A stretch of 64,000 nt of DNA, from the IMG/VR virus record IMGVR_UViG_3300017917_001940, positions 1 through 64,000 of that record. One strand, 5' to 3'. The stretch's first letter is position 1. Every line of letters begins with the position of its first letter. A program made the translations under genes and the position numbers. This document shows, piece by piece, positions 25,601 through 33,189 of the stretch. This DNA is from a virus. Under the pieces are notes generated by a model. It ran no database searches. It was not told the DNA's origin and worked only from the letters and a program-made list of their open reading frames with translations.

Positions 25601-25893
25601 AAACATTAAGAGAGATGATTGATATCGTAGAAGGCCAAAAAGAGCCGTTAGCACAAGTCGGCGACACAGTGGTCTATCACGACTTTACCGGATTTAAGCA
25701 AAAGAAATCAGTTGTTGTATCTATTCACAAAAGAGATTGGGGTTATCAATATCATCTGAAAAATGATGATATCTTAGATGATCTTAGCTTCGAAGAACCC
25801 GGCGGAGCAGAAGTGATCCACAATGAACTCGAAGAAGAAATAACTCCTGAAGCAATAGAAAAAGTAGAATCACTCTACAAGGACAATAAATGA
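25597..25893 (+). CDS. Small acidic protein between endonuclease and nrdA-b
   Basis: This 98-aa acidic protein starts MKTLREMIDIVEG, a head seen in several small phage proteins. It has a beta-rich centre that could be an SH3-like barrel (GDTVVYHDFTGFKQKKSVVV) and an acidic helix at the end. It overlaps both neighbours by 4 bases, so nrdA-b is probably translated by reinitiation after it. It is not part of NrdA. It may be cargo that came with the endonuclease. Confidence 0.6.
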   Translation: MKTLREMIDIVEGQKEPLAQVGDTVVYHDFTGFKQKKSVVVSIHKRDWGYQYHLKNDDILDDLSFEEPGGAEVIHNELEEEITPEAIEKVESLYKDNK

Positions 25894-26921
25894 ATCAGCA
25901 AGTGACCTACTATGAAGTAATCGACCAGTTACCCGAAGAGTTAGACGACGAATACGAATACTACGAAATCGATGAAGCCGAAGGTCGTATTGCACTTTGC
26001 ACATTAGGATCGATCAACTGGGGTGCATTCCGTAACCCAGAAGACATGCGTCGTGCTTGCCGCATACTACAGCGTAGTCTATGTAATATATTAGATTACC
26101 AAGATTTCTTAAGTATTCAATCAAAATTATCAAACGAAGAAATTCAACCACTAGGTATTGGTGTGACTAACTTGGCTTATTGGCATGCTAAACGAGGCAT
26201 GAAGTATGGTGAAGCAGATGCACTAGCAGAAGTAAAGAGCTGGATGGAACACCAGGCTTATTATCTTACTGAAGCAACTGTGGAATTGGCCAAAGAACGT
26301 GGCCCATGTAAAGACAGTGCCAAGACCTGGTATGGTAAAGGAATATTTCCTTGGGAGCGACGTGCTCCGGGTGTAAATGAACTAGCAGATTTTACCCCTG
26401 AGCTAGATTGGAACAGCTTGCGAGAATCCATGCAAACGTACGGTGTAAGGAACGCAACGCTGATGGCCATCGCCCCAGTGGAAAGCTCTAGCGTGGTAAT
26501 CAACTCAACTAATGGTATTGAAATGCCTATGAGTTTGATTACAGTTAAAGAATCTAAAGCAGGTTCATTAACACAAGTAGTTCCTGAGTATCACAAGCTC
26601 AAGAACAAATATCAACTCATGTGGGACCAACCTAACTGTGAAGGATACATTAAAACTGCCGCAGTGTTAGCCGCTTATGTTGACCAAAGCATAAGTACTA
26701 ATACATTCTATTCGCCAAAGCATTTTAAGGACAGAAAAGTGCCTACTACTTTAATTGCTAAGAATTTAATGTTAGCCCACTATTGGGGTCTAAAAACCTT
26801 TTATTACAGTCTAATGGATAAGCAAGGTAGTAAAGGGTTTGACGAAACACCAAAGGTCATTACAACTCATGAAGAAGATAGTGATTTGTTAGAAGAAGAT
26901 TGTATCGCTTGTAAGCTATAA
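25890..26921 (+). CDS. nrdA: Ribonucleotide reductase alpha subunit, C-terminal piece (NrdA-b)
   Basis: The 343-aa product resumes NrdA homology at GRIALCTLGSINWG, where C37 corresponds to the cysteine that pairs with the one in FSSCVLI. It contains the Tyr-Tyr radical-transfer pair (LKTFYYSLMD) and a redox tail ending DCIACKL (C338, C341). The first 30 residues are acidic (PEELDDEYEYYEIDEAEG) and are not found in intact NrdA. The active site is therefore shared between two polypeptides. Translation starts in the overlap AATGA with the small gene upstream. Confidence 0.95.
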   Translation: MNQQVTYYEVIDQLPEELDDEYEYYEIDEAEGRIALCTLGSINWGAFRNPEDMRRACRILQRSLCNILDYQDFLSIQSKLSNEEIQPLGIGVTNLAYWHAKRGMKYGEADALAEVKSWMEHQAYYLTEATVELAKERGPCKDSAKTWYGKGIFPWERRAPGVNELADFTPELDWNSLRESMQTYGVRNATLMAIAPVESSSVVINSTNGIEMPMSLITVKESKAGSLTQVVPEYHKLKNKYQLMWDQPNCEGYIKTAAVLAAYVDQSISTNTFYSPKHFKDRKVPTTLIAKNLMLAHYWGLKTFYYSLMDKQGSKGFDETPKVITTHEEDSDLLEEDCIACKL

Positions 26922-27610
26922 TGGATTATCAAAAAATATACAACAATTTAATAGATCGTGCTAGAAGCAGGATTGGCGTAGGATATGTTGAAAAACATCA
27001 TATCCTACCTCGTTGCCTTGGCGGTACTGATGCTAAAGAAAATATTGTAAGTCTGTATCCCGAAGAACACTATCTTTCTCATTTGTTGTTATGTAAAATC
27101 TATACAGGAAATCAAAAGTTATTATATGCCACAATGAATATGACTACTGGGTCGATGAGTAATAACGGTAAAAGAAACAATAAAGCATACGGCTGGCTTC
27201 GAAGACAATACGCAGAATCAATGTCAGGCGATAAAAATCCTGCTCGGCAAAATCCTAACTTACAAAAAGAAGCCTCTAAGAAAAGAGTAGGACAAAAGCG
27301 CACAGAAGAAACAAAGGCACGAATGTCAGCGGCACAAAAAGGTCGAACATTTACAGAAGAAACAAAAAAGAAAATGTCACTGGCTGCAAAAAATAAACCT
27401 CCGGTTAGTGAAGAAACAAGAGCAAAATTATCTGAAAAATCTAAAGGTCGAGTTGGCCCGTGGACAGGTAAAACAATGACATTAGAAACCAAAGCAAAAA
27501 TGTCAGCATCTCACAAAGGTAAAAAGATGTCAGACGAGTCAAAGGCAAAAATGAGAATCGCGGCAAAGATTAGAGAAGAAAATAAACGTAAACAAAGAGA
27601 ATTAATATAA
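26921..27610 (+). CDS. HNH homing endonuclease with NUMOD3 repeats
   Basis: The 229-aa protein has an HNH-type core (EKHHILPRCLGGTDAKENIV, then EEHYLSHLLLC) followed by several NUMOD3-type DNA-binding repeats (NPARQNP, RTEETKARMSAAQKG, VSEETRAKLSEKSKG and similar) and a basic tail. It lies between nrdA-b and nrdB, touching both with one-base overlaps, so it interrupts the operon without breaking it. Confidence 0.88.
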   Translation: MDYQKIYNNLIDRARSRIGVGYVEKHHILPRCLGGTDAKENIVSLYPEEHYLSHLLLCKIYTGNQKLLYATMNMTTGSMSNNGKRNNKAYGWLRRQYAESMSGDKNPARQNPNLQKEASKKRVGQKRTEETKARMSAAQKGRTFTEETKKKMSLAAKNKPPVSEETRAKLSEKSKGRVGPWTGKTMTLETKAKMSASHKGKKMSDESKAKMRIAAKIREENKRKQRELI

Positions 27611-28710
27611 TGTCAAAAGCCCAATATAATTTAAACACAAAAACTAACTACTTACAACGTAAGATGTTCTTAGATCCTGCCGGTCCTGTAACAATACAAA
27701 GATTCGAGGAGGTAAAATATCAGAAGATTGCCAAGTATGAGCAAGAGGCACGTGGATTCTTCTGGGTGCCCGAAGAGATCTCATTGACCAAGGATGCCGC
27801 GGACTTTAAAGATGCCTCGGACACAGTGCGTCACATTTTCACCAGTAACTTGTTACGCCAAACAGCACTAGATAGTTTACAAGGTCGCGGCCCTAGTCAA
27901 ATCTTCACACCAGTAGTGGGGTTGCCTGAGTTAGAAGCGTTAGTGTATTGTTGGACATTCTTCGAAACCAATATTCACTCACGTAGTTACAGCCACATCA
28001 TTCGTAACATTTACAATGTGCCTAAGGATGTGTTTAACACTATCCATGACACAAAAGAGATTGTTGATATGGCCAGCAGTATTGGCAAGTATTATGATCA
28101 GTTACACGTAATTAACTGTCGTAAAGAAGCCGGTGAACAAGTTGACGAGCGTGAACACGTCAAAGCCATCTGGTTAGCACTCAACGCTAGTTATGGCTTA
28201 GAAGCATTCCGCTTTATGGTTAGCTTTGCCACAAGCCTTGCCATGGTTGAGAATCGTATCTTTATTGGCAACGGTAACATTATCAGCTTGATTTTACAAG
28301 ATGAGATTTTACACAAAGATTGGACAGCCTATTTGATTAACCAAGTGGTCAAAGAAGATCCACGATTCAAAGCCGCCCAGGTAGAGTGTGAAGAAGAAGT
28401 GTATGCCATGTACATGGATGTAATCCGCGAGGAAAAACTTTGGGCAGATTATTTGTTTAAGAAAGGTCCTGTGATTGGTTTGAACGCCGGCATTCTTAAA
28501 GAGTTTGTTGACTACACAGCCGTTGGTGCTCTAAAGGAGATTGGTATTAAATATCAACATCCTGCGCCAAAGACCACACCTATTCCTTGGTTCAACAAAC
28601 ACGTGAACACAAGCAATAAACAAACAGCACTACAAGAAAACGAATCAACCAATTACGTTATCGGAGTTATGAGTGATACTCTTGACTATGATGCGTTACC
28701 ACAATTATAA
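27610..28710 (+). CDS. nrdB: Ribonucleotide reductase beta subunit
   Basis: The 366-aa class I radical subunit has the di-metal ligands visible in LDSLQGR (Asp), FFETNIHSRSY (Glu, His and the radical Tyr), YGLEAFRF (Glu) and LQDEILH (Glu and His). Compared with E. coli R2, the Glu and His in the second motif are separated by three residues instead of two (ETNIH versus ETIH). The C-terminus YDALPQL should dock into the alpha subunit. It works with both NrdA pieces to make deoxynucleotides. Confidence 0.95.
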   Translation: MSKAQYNLNTKTNYLQRKMFLDPAGPVTIQRFEEVKYQKIAKYEQEARGFFWVPEEISLTKDAADFKDASDTVRHIFTSNLLRQTALDSLQGRGPSQIFTPVVGLPELEALVYCWTFFETNIHSRSYSHIIRNIYNVPKDVFNTIHDTKEIVDMASSIGKYYDQLHVINCRKEAGEQVDEREHVKAIWLALNASYGLEAFRFMVSFATSLAMVENRIFIGNGNIISLILQDEILHKDWTAYLINQVVKEDPRFKAAQVECEEEVYAMYMDVIREEKLWADYLFKKGPVIGLNAGILKEFVDYTAVGALKEIGIKYQHPAPKTTPIPWFNKHVNTSNKQTALQENESTNYVIGVMSDTLDYDALPQL

Positions 28711-28723
28711 TAAGGAGATGAAC

Positions 28724-28945
28724 ATGCGAGCTATTGTATGGAGTAAAGATAATTGCCCCTTCTGTGAACAGGCCAAAGGTTTGTTAAAAATGAAAGGCAT
28801 TGAGTTTGAAGAAAAACGTATCGGACACGGTTACACACGTGAACAATTATTAGAAGCAGTTCCAACTGCCCGAACAGTACCACAGATCTTCTTAGATGAT
28901 CAACTGATCGGTGGTTTTACAGAACTTAAAAAACACTTAGGATAA
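28724..28945 (+). CDS. Glutaredoxin
   Basis: The 73-aa thioredoxin-fold protein has the redox motif CPFC and the cis-Pro segment TVPQIF. T4-like phages use such a protein (NrdC) to re-reduce ribonucleotide reductase, which fits its place after nrdB. The ATG at 28724, six bases after TAAGGAG, is preferred over the one at 28718. Confidence 0.9.
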   Translation: MRAIVWSKDNCPFCEQAKGLLKMKGIEFEEKRIGHGYTREQLLEAVPTARTVPQIFLDDQLIGGFTELKKHLG

Positions 28946-28946
28946 T

Positions 28947-29252
28947 ATGAATCAAATTGAAAAAGACTTAGTATACACAATCAAGATCGCTAACGGTGAT
29001 GAAGTTATTACAAAAGTAGTAGATATTGATGCCGAAGGCAATTATATCATTCAAAAACCACTAACTATTGTACCCACACGAGAAGGCATTCAAATGATTG
29101 CCAGTTTGTTTACTGCAAATCCTGACAAAAATGCCACACTAAATAAAAGTCAGTGCTCATTAATTGCACTAGCACGTGATGAAGTTCGCGATAGTTATAT
29201 TGAAGCGACCACAGGAATTAAACCTGTAAGCAGTAAAATTTTAATGGGATAA
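28947..29252 (+). CDS. Conserved small phage protein, possibly Sm-like
   Basis: The 101-aa protein begins with a beta-rich part (LVYTIKIANGDEVITKVVDID) that recalls the strand pattern of Sm/LSm-type barrels, then a helical C-terminus. This is a weak fold-level impression. It is common in this position class among marine phages and has no known role. Confidence 0.6.
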   Translation: MNQIEKDLVYTIKIANGDEVITKVVDIDAEGNYIIQKPLTIVPTREGIQMIASLFTANPDKNATLNKSQCSLIALARDEVRDSYIEATTGIKPVSSKILMG

Positions 29253-29255
29253 ACA

Positions 29256-29543
29256 ATGCCAGCAGTACAGAGACAAGGTGATGCTAATGGAGCAGGTGGA
29301 GTCATCACAGGCGGGGTTGGATCTGTACGAGTAAATGGTCGTCCTATCGCTGTAGCTGGGTTAGGTGTAACGCCACACCCATGTTGTGGTCAGCAAGGTT
29401 GTCCCTCAGTACACTGTTTTGCCAGCACAACAGGCGGAGCCAGAACTGTAAGAGCCGGCGGAGTTCCTGTTAGTCTTACTGGAGCACCTGATACCTGCGG
29501 TGATAGTCGTGCCGGCGGTAGCCCGAATGTAAGGGCTATATAA
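29256..29543 (+). CDS. PAAR-domain spike-tip protein
   Basis: The 95-aa protein is Gly/Val rich with PAAR-like repeats (GDANGAGGVITGGVGSVRVNGRPIAVAG) and several Cys/His residues (HPCCGQQGC, HCFAST, DTCGD) that could bind the metal at the tip. PAAR proteins sharpen the end of contractile-tail spikes. The next gene starts at its last base and is probably a partner. Confidence 0.85.
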   Translation: MPAVQRQGDANGAGGVITGGVGSVRVNGRPIAVAGLGVTPHPCCGQQGCPSVHCFASTTGGARTVRAGGVPVSLTGAPDTCGDSRAGGSPNVRAI

Positions 29544-31480
29544 TGGCTGTTAATGGAATACTAAGTTCGGTTAATCTCATTGCGGGCGCCGGCATCCTAG
29601 GCAACGTCAATGGCCCTACATTTGGAGCTAATACTGGATTAACATCAAACATTAGTTCTTACACTAGTGTAGCAGTAGTAAGTCAATTTGCCAATGTTGC
29701 TACCTCTGGATTTGTTACTGCAAATGTTGTATCAAATACCTTTCCTGCATTAACTAATGGTATTCCGACAAGCTATCAAAGTTCCCTAGGCAACGGTACT
29801 ATGACCGGAGCCATCCAGTATCAATCCAATCGAATTCTAGGCGGGGGAGATAACGGCAAGTTTAGCCAAATACTTTCTTCTGCCAGTGGGTACATGGTCA
29901 CAATAAATCAGTTGATCAAAAGCATGCTCAATGCTAATAGTCCTGAAAATAAAACTAATTTTGTCAGTCAAGACAATGTTATCAGCGGAAGTCTTAGTGG
30001 TTGGACACTGGCATTTTCTGCAACTGGCCAAGATCTTGTTCAACTAGGAAACTTAATTGATTTTGCAAATCTTGGACAACTTGGTAGCCCGTATGCTTTA
30101 TTAAAACAGATTTTTGCACAGACAGCATCAACACCTTCGTTAAACAATGCATTGATATTGGCAGGCATTAGTGAAGAAACATTAACTACATTTGGTAGCA
30201 CAACGTTAAGTGATGCAGAACAAAAGTTAATTTATCAAGCAATGACTAATATCAAAGGGTCTGATCTTACACAAATTTTGAGATTGTTAAAGGTAACAAC
30301 TTCAGGATTGGAAACAATGGCCGATTTGCTAAATCCTATAAAGATTTTTCCAAGAAGTTTTACTACTTTTACAACTACAACTAAAAATGGGCTTCGTGCT
30401 ATCTATCTTGATAATATTGGCACTATTAATTCGTTGCTCTTAACCGAACTTCCTCAAGAGGTTCTTAGACCATTACAAGGTATACCTCAGGCAAGTACTA
30501 CCACTTACGAACAACTTAAAAAGATCATTCCACCCGACCAGGCTTTGGCCAACAAAGCATTACAGGTAGCACTTGAACAAGTTAAAACTATTTTTAACAC
30601 AACGGCGGTGAAACTCGGTCGCTCCATGATAAATTTAGAAACCGACATTGGTCTTGGATTGATTAATGCCCTCACTCAACCATTACCAGCTAACGTTGCG
30701 GCATTTTATCAAAATAATCTCACATTGGGCACAGGCCCAGATGGTTTGTTATTATTAACAGATATTATCGGAACTCCATCCGGTTGGGTACACAATGATA
30801 ACCTCACTAATACTGTAGTTGAATTAAACTACATGACATCGGTAAATGCCTTTGCTAATTTAACCAATGGTTCCAATGGTGTGTACACAACTATGGCTAA
30901 CACAGCCAATGGTGATTATACAACAAGTTCTGGGTTTCCGTTAGTGACATGGTCTACAGTAATTCCTGCTGGTCAACCCGGGTCTGGTACTTACACAGGA
31001 AATACAGCATCAGAATCAATACAACTGGCATTTAATAATGGATTAATTCCAAACATGATTGCTAATGTTAATTCTATCGTTATCAGCTATTCGGGTAACG
31101 TAACACAATTGAATAATAACTGGTCCAATATTGCAACTCAAATCAATCGTGAAAATTACATACTCGCAAATGCTCAAGTTGATTTTGCTAATTTAGCACC
31201 AAATGTTACTCCTACTTCCATGGTAAGCAGTTTATCTTATTATGGTTTAGACACAGCTGAGGGCGGTGCGGCTTACATATTACAGAGTGTTGCTGATATA
31301 TCAACACTAAGTGGTCAAGCGGTAATCTCAACCATGAGAGAAGCTCGTAATCAAGTATTGTTAAGTAATGCTGGAATCGAAACTAACATTGTAATAAGTG
31401 ATCAATATCCAGAGACTCAAGCCAATTTGGGCACAACGCAGTATACCGTTTCACAAGCTTCAAGTCAAAAAATCATTTGA
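29543..31480 (+). CDS. Large virion protein next to the PAAR spike
   Basis: The 645-aa protein is rich in Asn, Thr, Ser, Ala and Leu, with low charge and alternating helical and beta regions. Its position directly behind the PAAR gene and its composition suggest a baseplate or spike-associated structural protein. I recognise no catalytic motif. Late-gene style codon use (GCT, ACT, AAT) resembles other structural genes here. Confidence 0.6.
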   Translation: MAVNGILSSVNLIAGAGILGNVNGPTFGANTGLTSNISSYTSVAVVSQFANVATSGFVTANVVSNTFPALTNGIPTSYQSSLGNGTMTGAIQYQSNRILGGGDNGKFSQILSSASGYMVTINQLIKSMLNANSPENKTNFVSQDNVISGSLSGWTLAFSATGQDLVQLGNLIDFANLGQLGSPYALLKQIFAQTASTPSLNNALILAGISEETLTTFGSTTLSDAEQKLIYQAMTNIKGSDLTQILRLLKVTTSGLETMADLLNPIKIFPRSFTTFTTTTKNGLRAIYLDNIGTINSLLLTELPQEVLRPLQGIPQASTTTYEQLKKIIPPDQALANKALQVALEQVKTIFNTTAVKLGRSMINLETDIGLGLINALTQPLPANVAAFYQNNLTLGTGPDGLLLLTDIIGTPSGWVHNDNLTNTVVELNYMTSVNAFANLTNGSNGVYTTMANTANGDYTTSSGFPLVTWSTVIPAGQPGSGTYTGNTASESIQLAFNNGLIPNMIANVNSIVISYSGNVTQLNNNWSNIATQINRENYILANAQVDFANLAPNVTPTSMVSSLSYYGLDTAEGGAAYILQSVADISTLSGQAVISTMREARNQVLLSNAGIETNIVISDQYPETQANLGTTQYTVSQASSQKII

Positions 31481-31505
31481 CATTTTAAGTAAATTCTCTT
31501 ATACT
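31477..31505 (+). promoter_or_regulatory. Sigma70-like promoter
   Basis: Perfect TTGACA (31477-31482), a 17-bp spacer, and TATACT (31500-31505), 5/6 to consensus. It reads into the small-gene operon starting at 31530. Confidence 0.8.
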
Positions 31506-31529
31506 ATCTTCATTGTTAAGGAGAATATT

Positions 31530-31799
31530 ATGACTGACGAAAACGGTATCAACCCAGAAAATCTACAACCAGAAGACACTGTAAAACCCAAACGAGTTCG
31601 CAAACCAAAAGTTGAGAAAACGGAAGAGCCAGCAGTAGAAGCCAAAGAAGAAACTATCGAAGCTGGGTGGCAATACACATATAATCATCCAGAATATGAT
31701 ATGTACAAAGCATATCAAAAATATTTTGAAGAGCAGTCTAAAACGGTTTTGGATTATTGGACAGCGGTTATGAAGAACTTGTGGAACCCGTGGAAATGA
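31530..31799 (+). CDS. Small charged phage protein
   Basis: The 89-aa protein has a Lys/Glu/Pro-rich N-terminal half (KPKRVRKPKVEKTEEP) and an aromatic C-terminal half (WQYTYNHPEYDMYKAYQKYF, YWTAVMKNLWNPWK). The ATG follows AAGGAG at the usual distance. The upstream in-frame extension is rejected because it lacks a ribosome site and lies inside the previous gene. The function is unknown, and the basic start could bind nucleic acid. Confidence 0.7.
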   Translation: MTDENGINPENLQPEDTVKPKRVRKPKVEKTEEPAVEAKEETIEAGWQYTYNHPEYDMYKAYQKYFEEQSKTVLDYWTAVMKNLWNPWK

Positions 31800-32014
31800 T
31801 CCCAGATCGAGACGTAAACGAACCATACGAAATACTAGGCAGAGTAACCCACACTCTTTGTGAAGATTATGAACCTCTAGCAGTAGCCGCAGTGCTTATG
31901 GTCATGGGCATGAGAATTTATAAGACCATTCTCGAAGATGGTGAGTACGAACAAATCATTCGAGATGTACTAGCACGTCAGGACAAAGTTTTTCCTTTTA
32001 AATTTGGGAGGTAG
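31796..32014 (+). CDS. Small conserved phage protein
   Basis: This 72-aa protein (MIPDRDVNEPYEILGRV) has a hydrophobic helix in the middle (LAVAAVLMVMGMRIYKTIL) and an acidic/basic C-terminus. The ATG overlaps the previous stop (ATGA). The function is unknown. Confidence 0.65.
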   Translation: MIPDRDVNEPYEILGRVTHTLCEDYEPLAVAAVLMVMGMRIYKTILEDGEYEQIIRDVLARQDKVFPFKFGR

Positions 32015-32015
32015 C

Positions 32016-32177
32016 ATGAGCGAGTTTAGAGCGTGGGTTTACCAAGTGTGGCAAGACAACTGTAGCGAGCACGATGCATATAACGAGCTACCTTTTACCC
32101 AACAAGAGTATTTTAATCGTTACAAATACTGGCTCAAGCGAGAATTCCGCTATAAAAAATCCCTTATAAATCAATGA
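32016..32177 (+). CDS. Very small protein, 53 aa
   Basis: The reading frame MSEFRAWVYQVWQDNCSEHD... to KKSLINQ follows GGGAGG directly. It is aromatic and basic, and it ends just before a terminator. Gene spacing and ribosome site support it as real. The function is unknown. Confidence 0.6.
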   Translation: MSEFRAWVYQVWQDNCSEHDAYNELPFTQQEYFNRYKYWLKREFRYKKSLINQ

Positions 32178-32182
32178 CTTAC

Positions 32183-32208
32183 AACCCCTAGAAATAGGGG
32201 TTTCTTTT
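32183..32208 (+). terminator. Intrinsic terminator with GNRA loop
   Basis: Stem AACCCCTA (32183-32190) pairs with TAGGGGTT (32195-32202) around a GAAA tetraloop, followed by TCTTTT. It ends the 31530-32177 operon. Confidence 0.88.
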
Positions 32209-32210
32209 GG

Positions 32211-32239
32211 TCGACCACTAATGCCAAAAGTGCTACAAT
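32211..32239 (+). promoter_or_regulatory. Sigma70-like promoter with extended -10
   Basis: TCGACC (32211-32216), a 17-bp spacer ending TGC, and TACAAT (32234-32239). It directly follows the terminator. Confidence 0.65.
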
Positions 32240-32276
32240 TATACTATAAATTAATACTTCGGAAAGGAAATTGTAA

Positions 32277-32495
32277 ATGGACAAATATACAGTTAAAGCA
32301 ACAGCTCAACTCGCAGGTTATGCCCTAGCGGTAGCCACAGTAGGTTTTATCACAGCCGCGGTGCTTGATTACTTCAAACCCACCCCAGAACAAGGTATTT
32401 TTGCTATTGCAATGGCGGTTTTAGCATATACAGCATATAATCTTGTTAAAATTCAAGCAGATATACTTAGATTCCGCGATAAAAATCGCAAGTAA
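32277..32495 (+). CDS. Small two-helix membrane protein
   Basis: The 72-aa protein has two hydrophobic helices (about 12-33 and 42-58: AVATVGFITAAVLDYF and IFAIAMAVLAYTAYNLV) joined by a short polar turn, and a basic C-terminus (FRDKNRK). It is expressed alone from an early-type promoter, which fits a host-membrane takeover function. That is inference. Confidence 0.65.
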   Translation: MDKYTVKATAQLAGYALAVATVGFITAAVLDYFKPTPEQGIFAIAMAVLAYTAYNLVKIQADILRFRDKNRK

Positions 32496-32500
32496 AACGG

Positions 32501-32529
32501 TTGACCAGAATTACCCATTTTGTTAAAAT
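32501..32529 (+). promoter_or_regulatory. Sigma70-like promoter, copy 1 of a duplicated cassette
   Basis: TTGACC (32501-32506), a 17-bp spacer ending TGT, and TAAAAT (32524-32529). From the -10 to the ATG it is nearly identical to the copy at 32777. Confidence 0.8.
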
Positions 32530-32561
32530 ATTACTATACAGTTAAGAAATAGGAGCTAAAA

Positions 32562-32765
32562 ATGGAATTCGAAAAAGCAGTGTTAGGCACAGTAGCAGTA
32601 ACTTTGGGCAACTGGATTCCTGCCAGTTTCACTTGCGGTAGTTTGTTCGTTGAGTGTGACCAAGCAGATTCAGACGCATTGTTTGAAGTGTTGCGAAAAA
32701 ACTACACCGGTCGCTTGATCAAAAGCGGTCCTATCCAAGGCGAATACGCCTACGACTTTGTATAA
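32562..32765 (+). CDS. Small early-type phage protein
   Basis: The 67-aa soluble protein contains TCGSLFVECDQADSDALFEVLRKNY and ends YAYDFV. It has a strong early-type promoter and an AGGAGC ribosome site that it shares, as a repeated cassette, with the following gene. The function is unknown. Confidence 0.65.
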   Translation: MEFEKAVLGTVAVTLGNWIPASFTCGSLFVECDQADSDALFEVLRKNYTGRLIKSGPIQGEYAYDFV

Positions 32766-32770
32766 AAACC

Positions 32771-32796
32771 AAACGGTTGACCAAAATCAACCGTTT
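32771..32796 (+). terminator. Hairpin overlapping the next promoter
   Basis: A perfect 10-bp stem (AAACGGTTGA with TCAACCGTTT) has a 6-base loop and is followed by TTGTT. It can end the upstream message, and its left arm contains the first bases of the -35 box of the next promoter. Confidence 0.6.
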
Positions 32797-32805
32797 TGTT
32801 ATAAT
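32777..32805 (+). promoter_or_regulatory. Sigma70-like promoter, copy 2 of the cassette
   Basis: TTGACC (32777-32782), a 17-bp spacer ending TGT, and perfect TATAAT (32800-32805). The leader to the ATG at 32836 repeats that of the previous gene. Confidence 0.85.
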
Positions 32806-32835
32806 ATTACTATAGTTAAGAAATAGGAGCTAAAA

Positions 32836-33189
32836 ATGGCAACATTAGATTATACAGCAGAACAAATCAAAGACATCGTGGCAGAAGCCAAGGCTGAAGC
32901 CAGCAAGGCCGCAGAGGCTTATTTCCAAAAAGAACTAGGTGGTGTTGATCAATACGCCTGTGGTTTTGGTTGGTTAGAAATTTACGGCATTCGAGGCAAC
33001 ACCAAACTAGGCAAAGCATTCAAGGCCGCTGGTGTTGAGAAAAACTACAATGGTGCGTTTAGCATTTGGAATCCATCAGGACACGGTGCCCAAAACATTG
33101 ATGTCAAATACGAAGGTGCCCGTGCCGCTCAAAAGGTATTCGAGAAATATGGTTTCACTCGTGCCTTTGCTTGCTCGAGGTTAGATTAA
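32836..33189 (+). CDS. Small early-type phage protein
   Basis: The 117-aa protein has an Ala/Glu/Lys helix at the start (IVAEAKAEASKAAEAYFQK) and a compact C-terminal part with GFGWLEIYGIRGNTKLG and YEGARAAQKVFEKYGF. It is found as a single small domain and I recognise no family. A strong early-type promoter suggests high expression soon after infection. Confidence 0.65.
   Translation: MATLDYTAEQIKDIVAEAKAEASKAAEAYFQKELGGVDQYACGFGWLEIYGIRGNTKLGKAFKAAGVEKNYNGAFSIWNPSGHGAQNIDVKYEGARAAQKVFEKYGFTRAFACSRLD

Noticed and set aside
24793-25889. Group I intron or intein inside nrdA
   Set aside because: The gap contains two complete genes with overlapping start and stop codons leading into an ATG for the second nrdA piece. 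No intein-like block sequence is present in either piece. I cannot fold the RNA, so an intron is unlikely rather than excluded.
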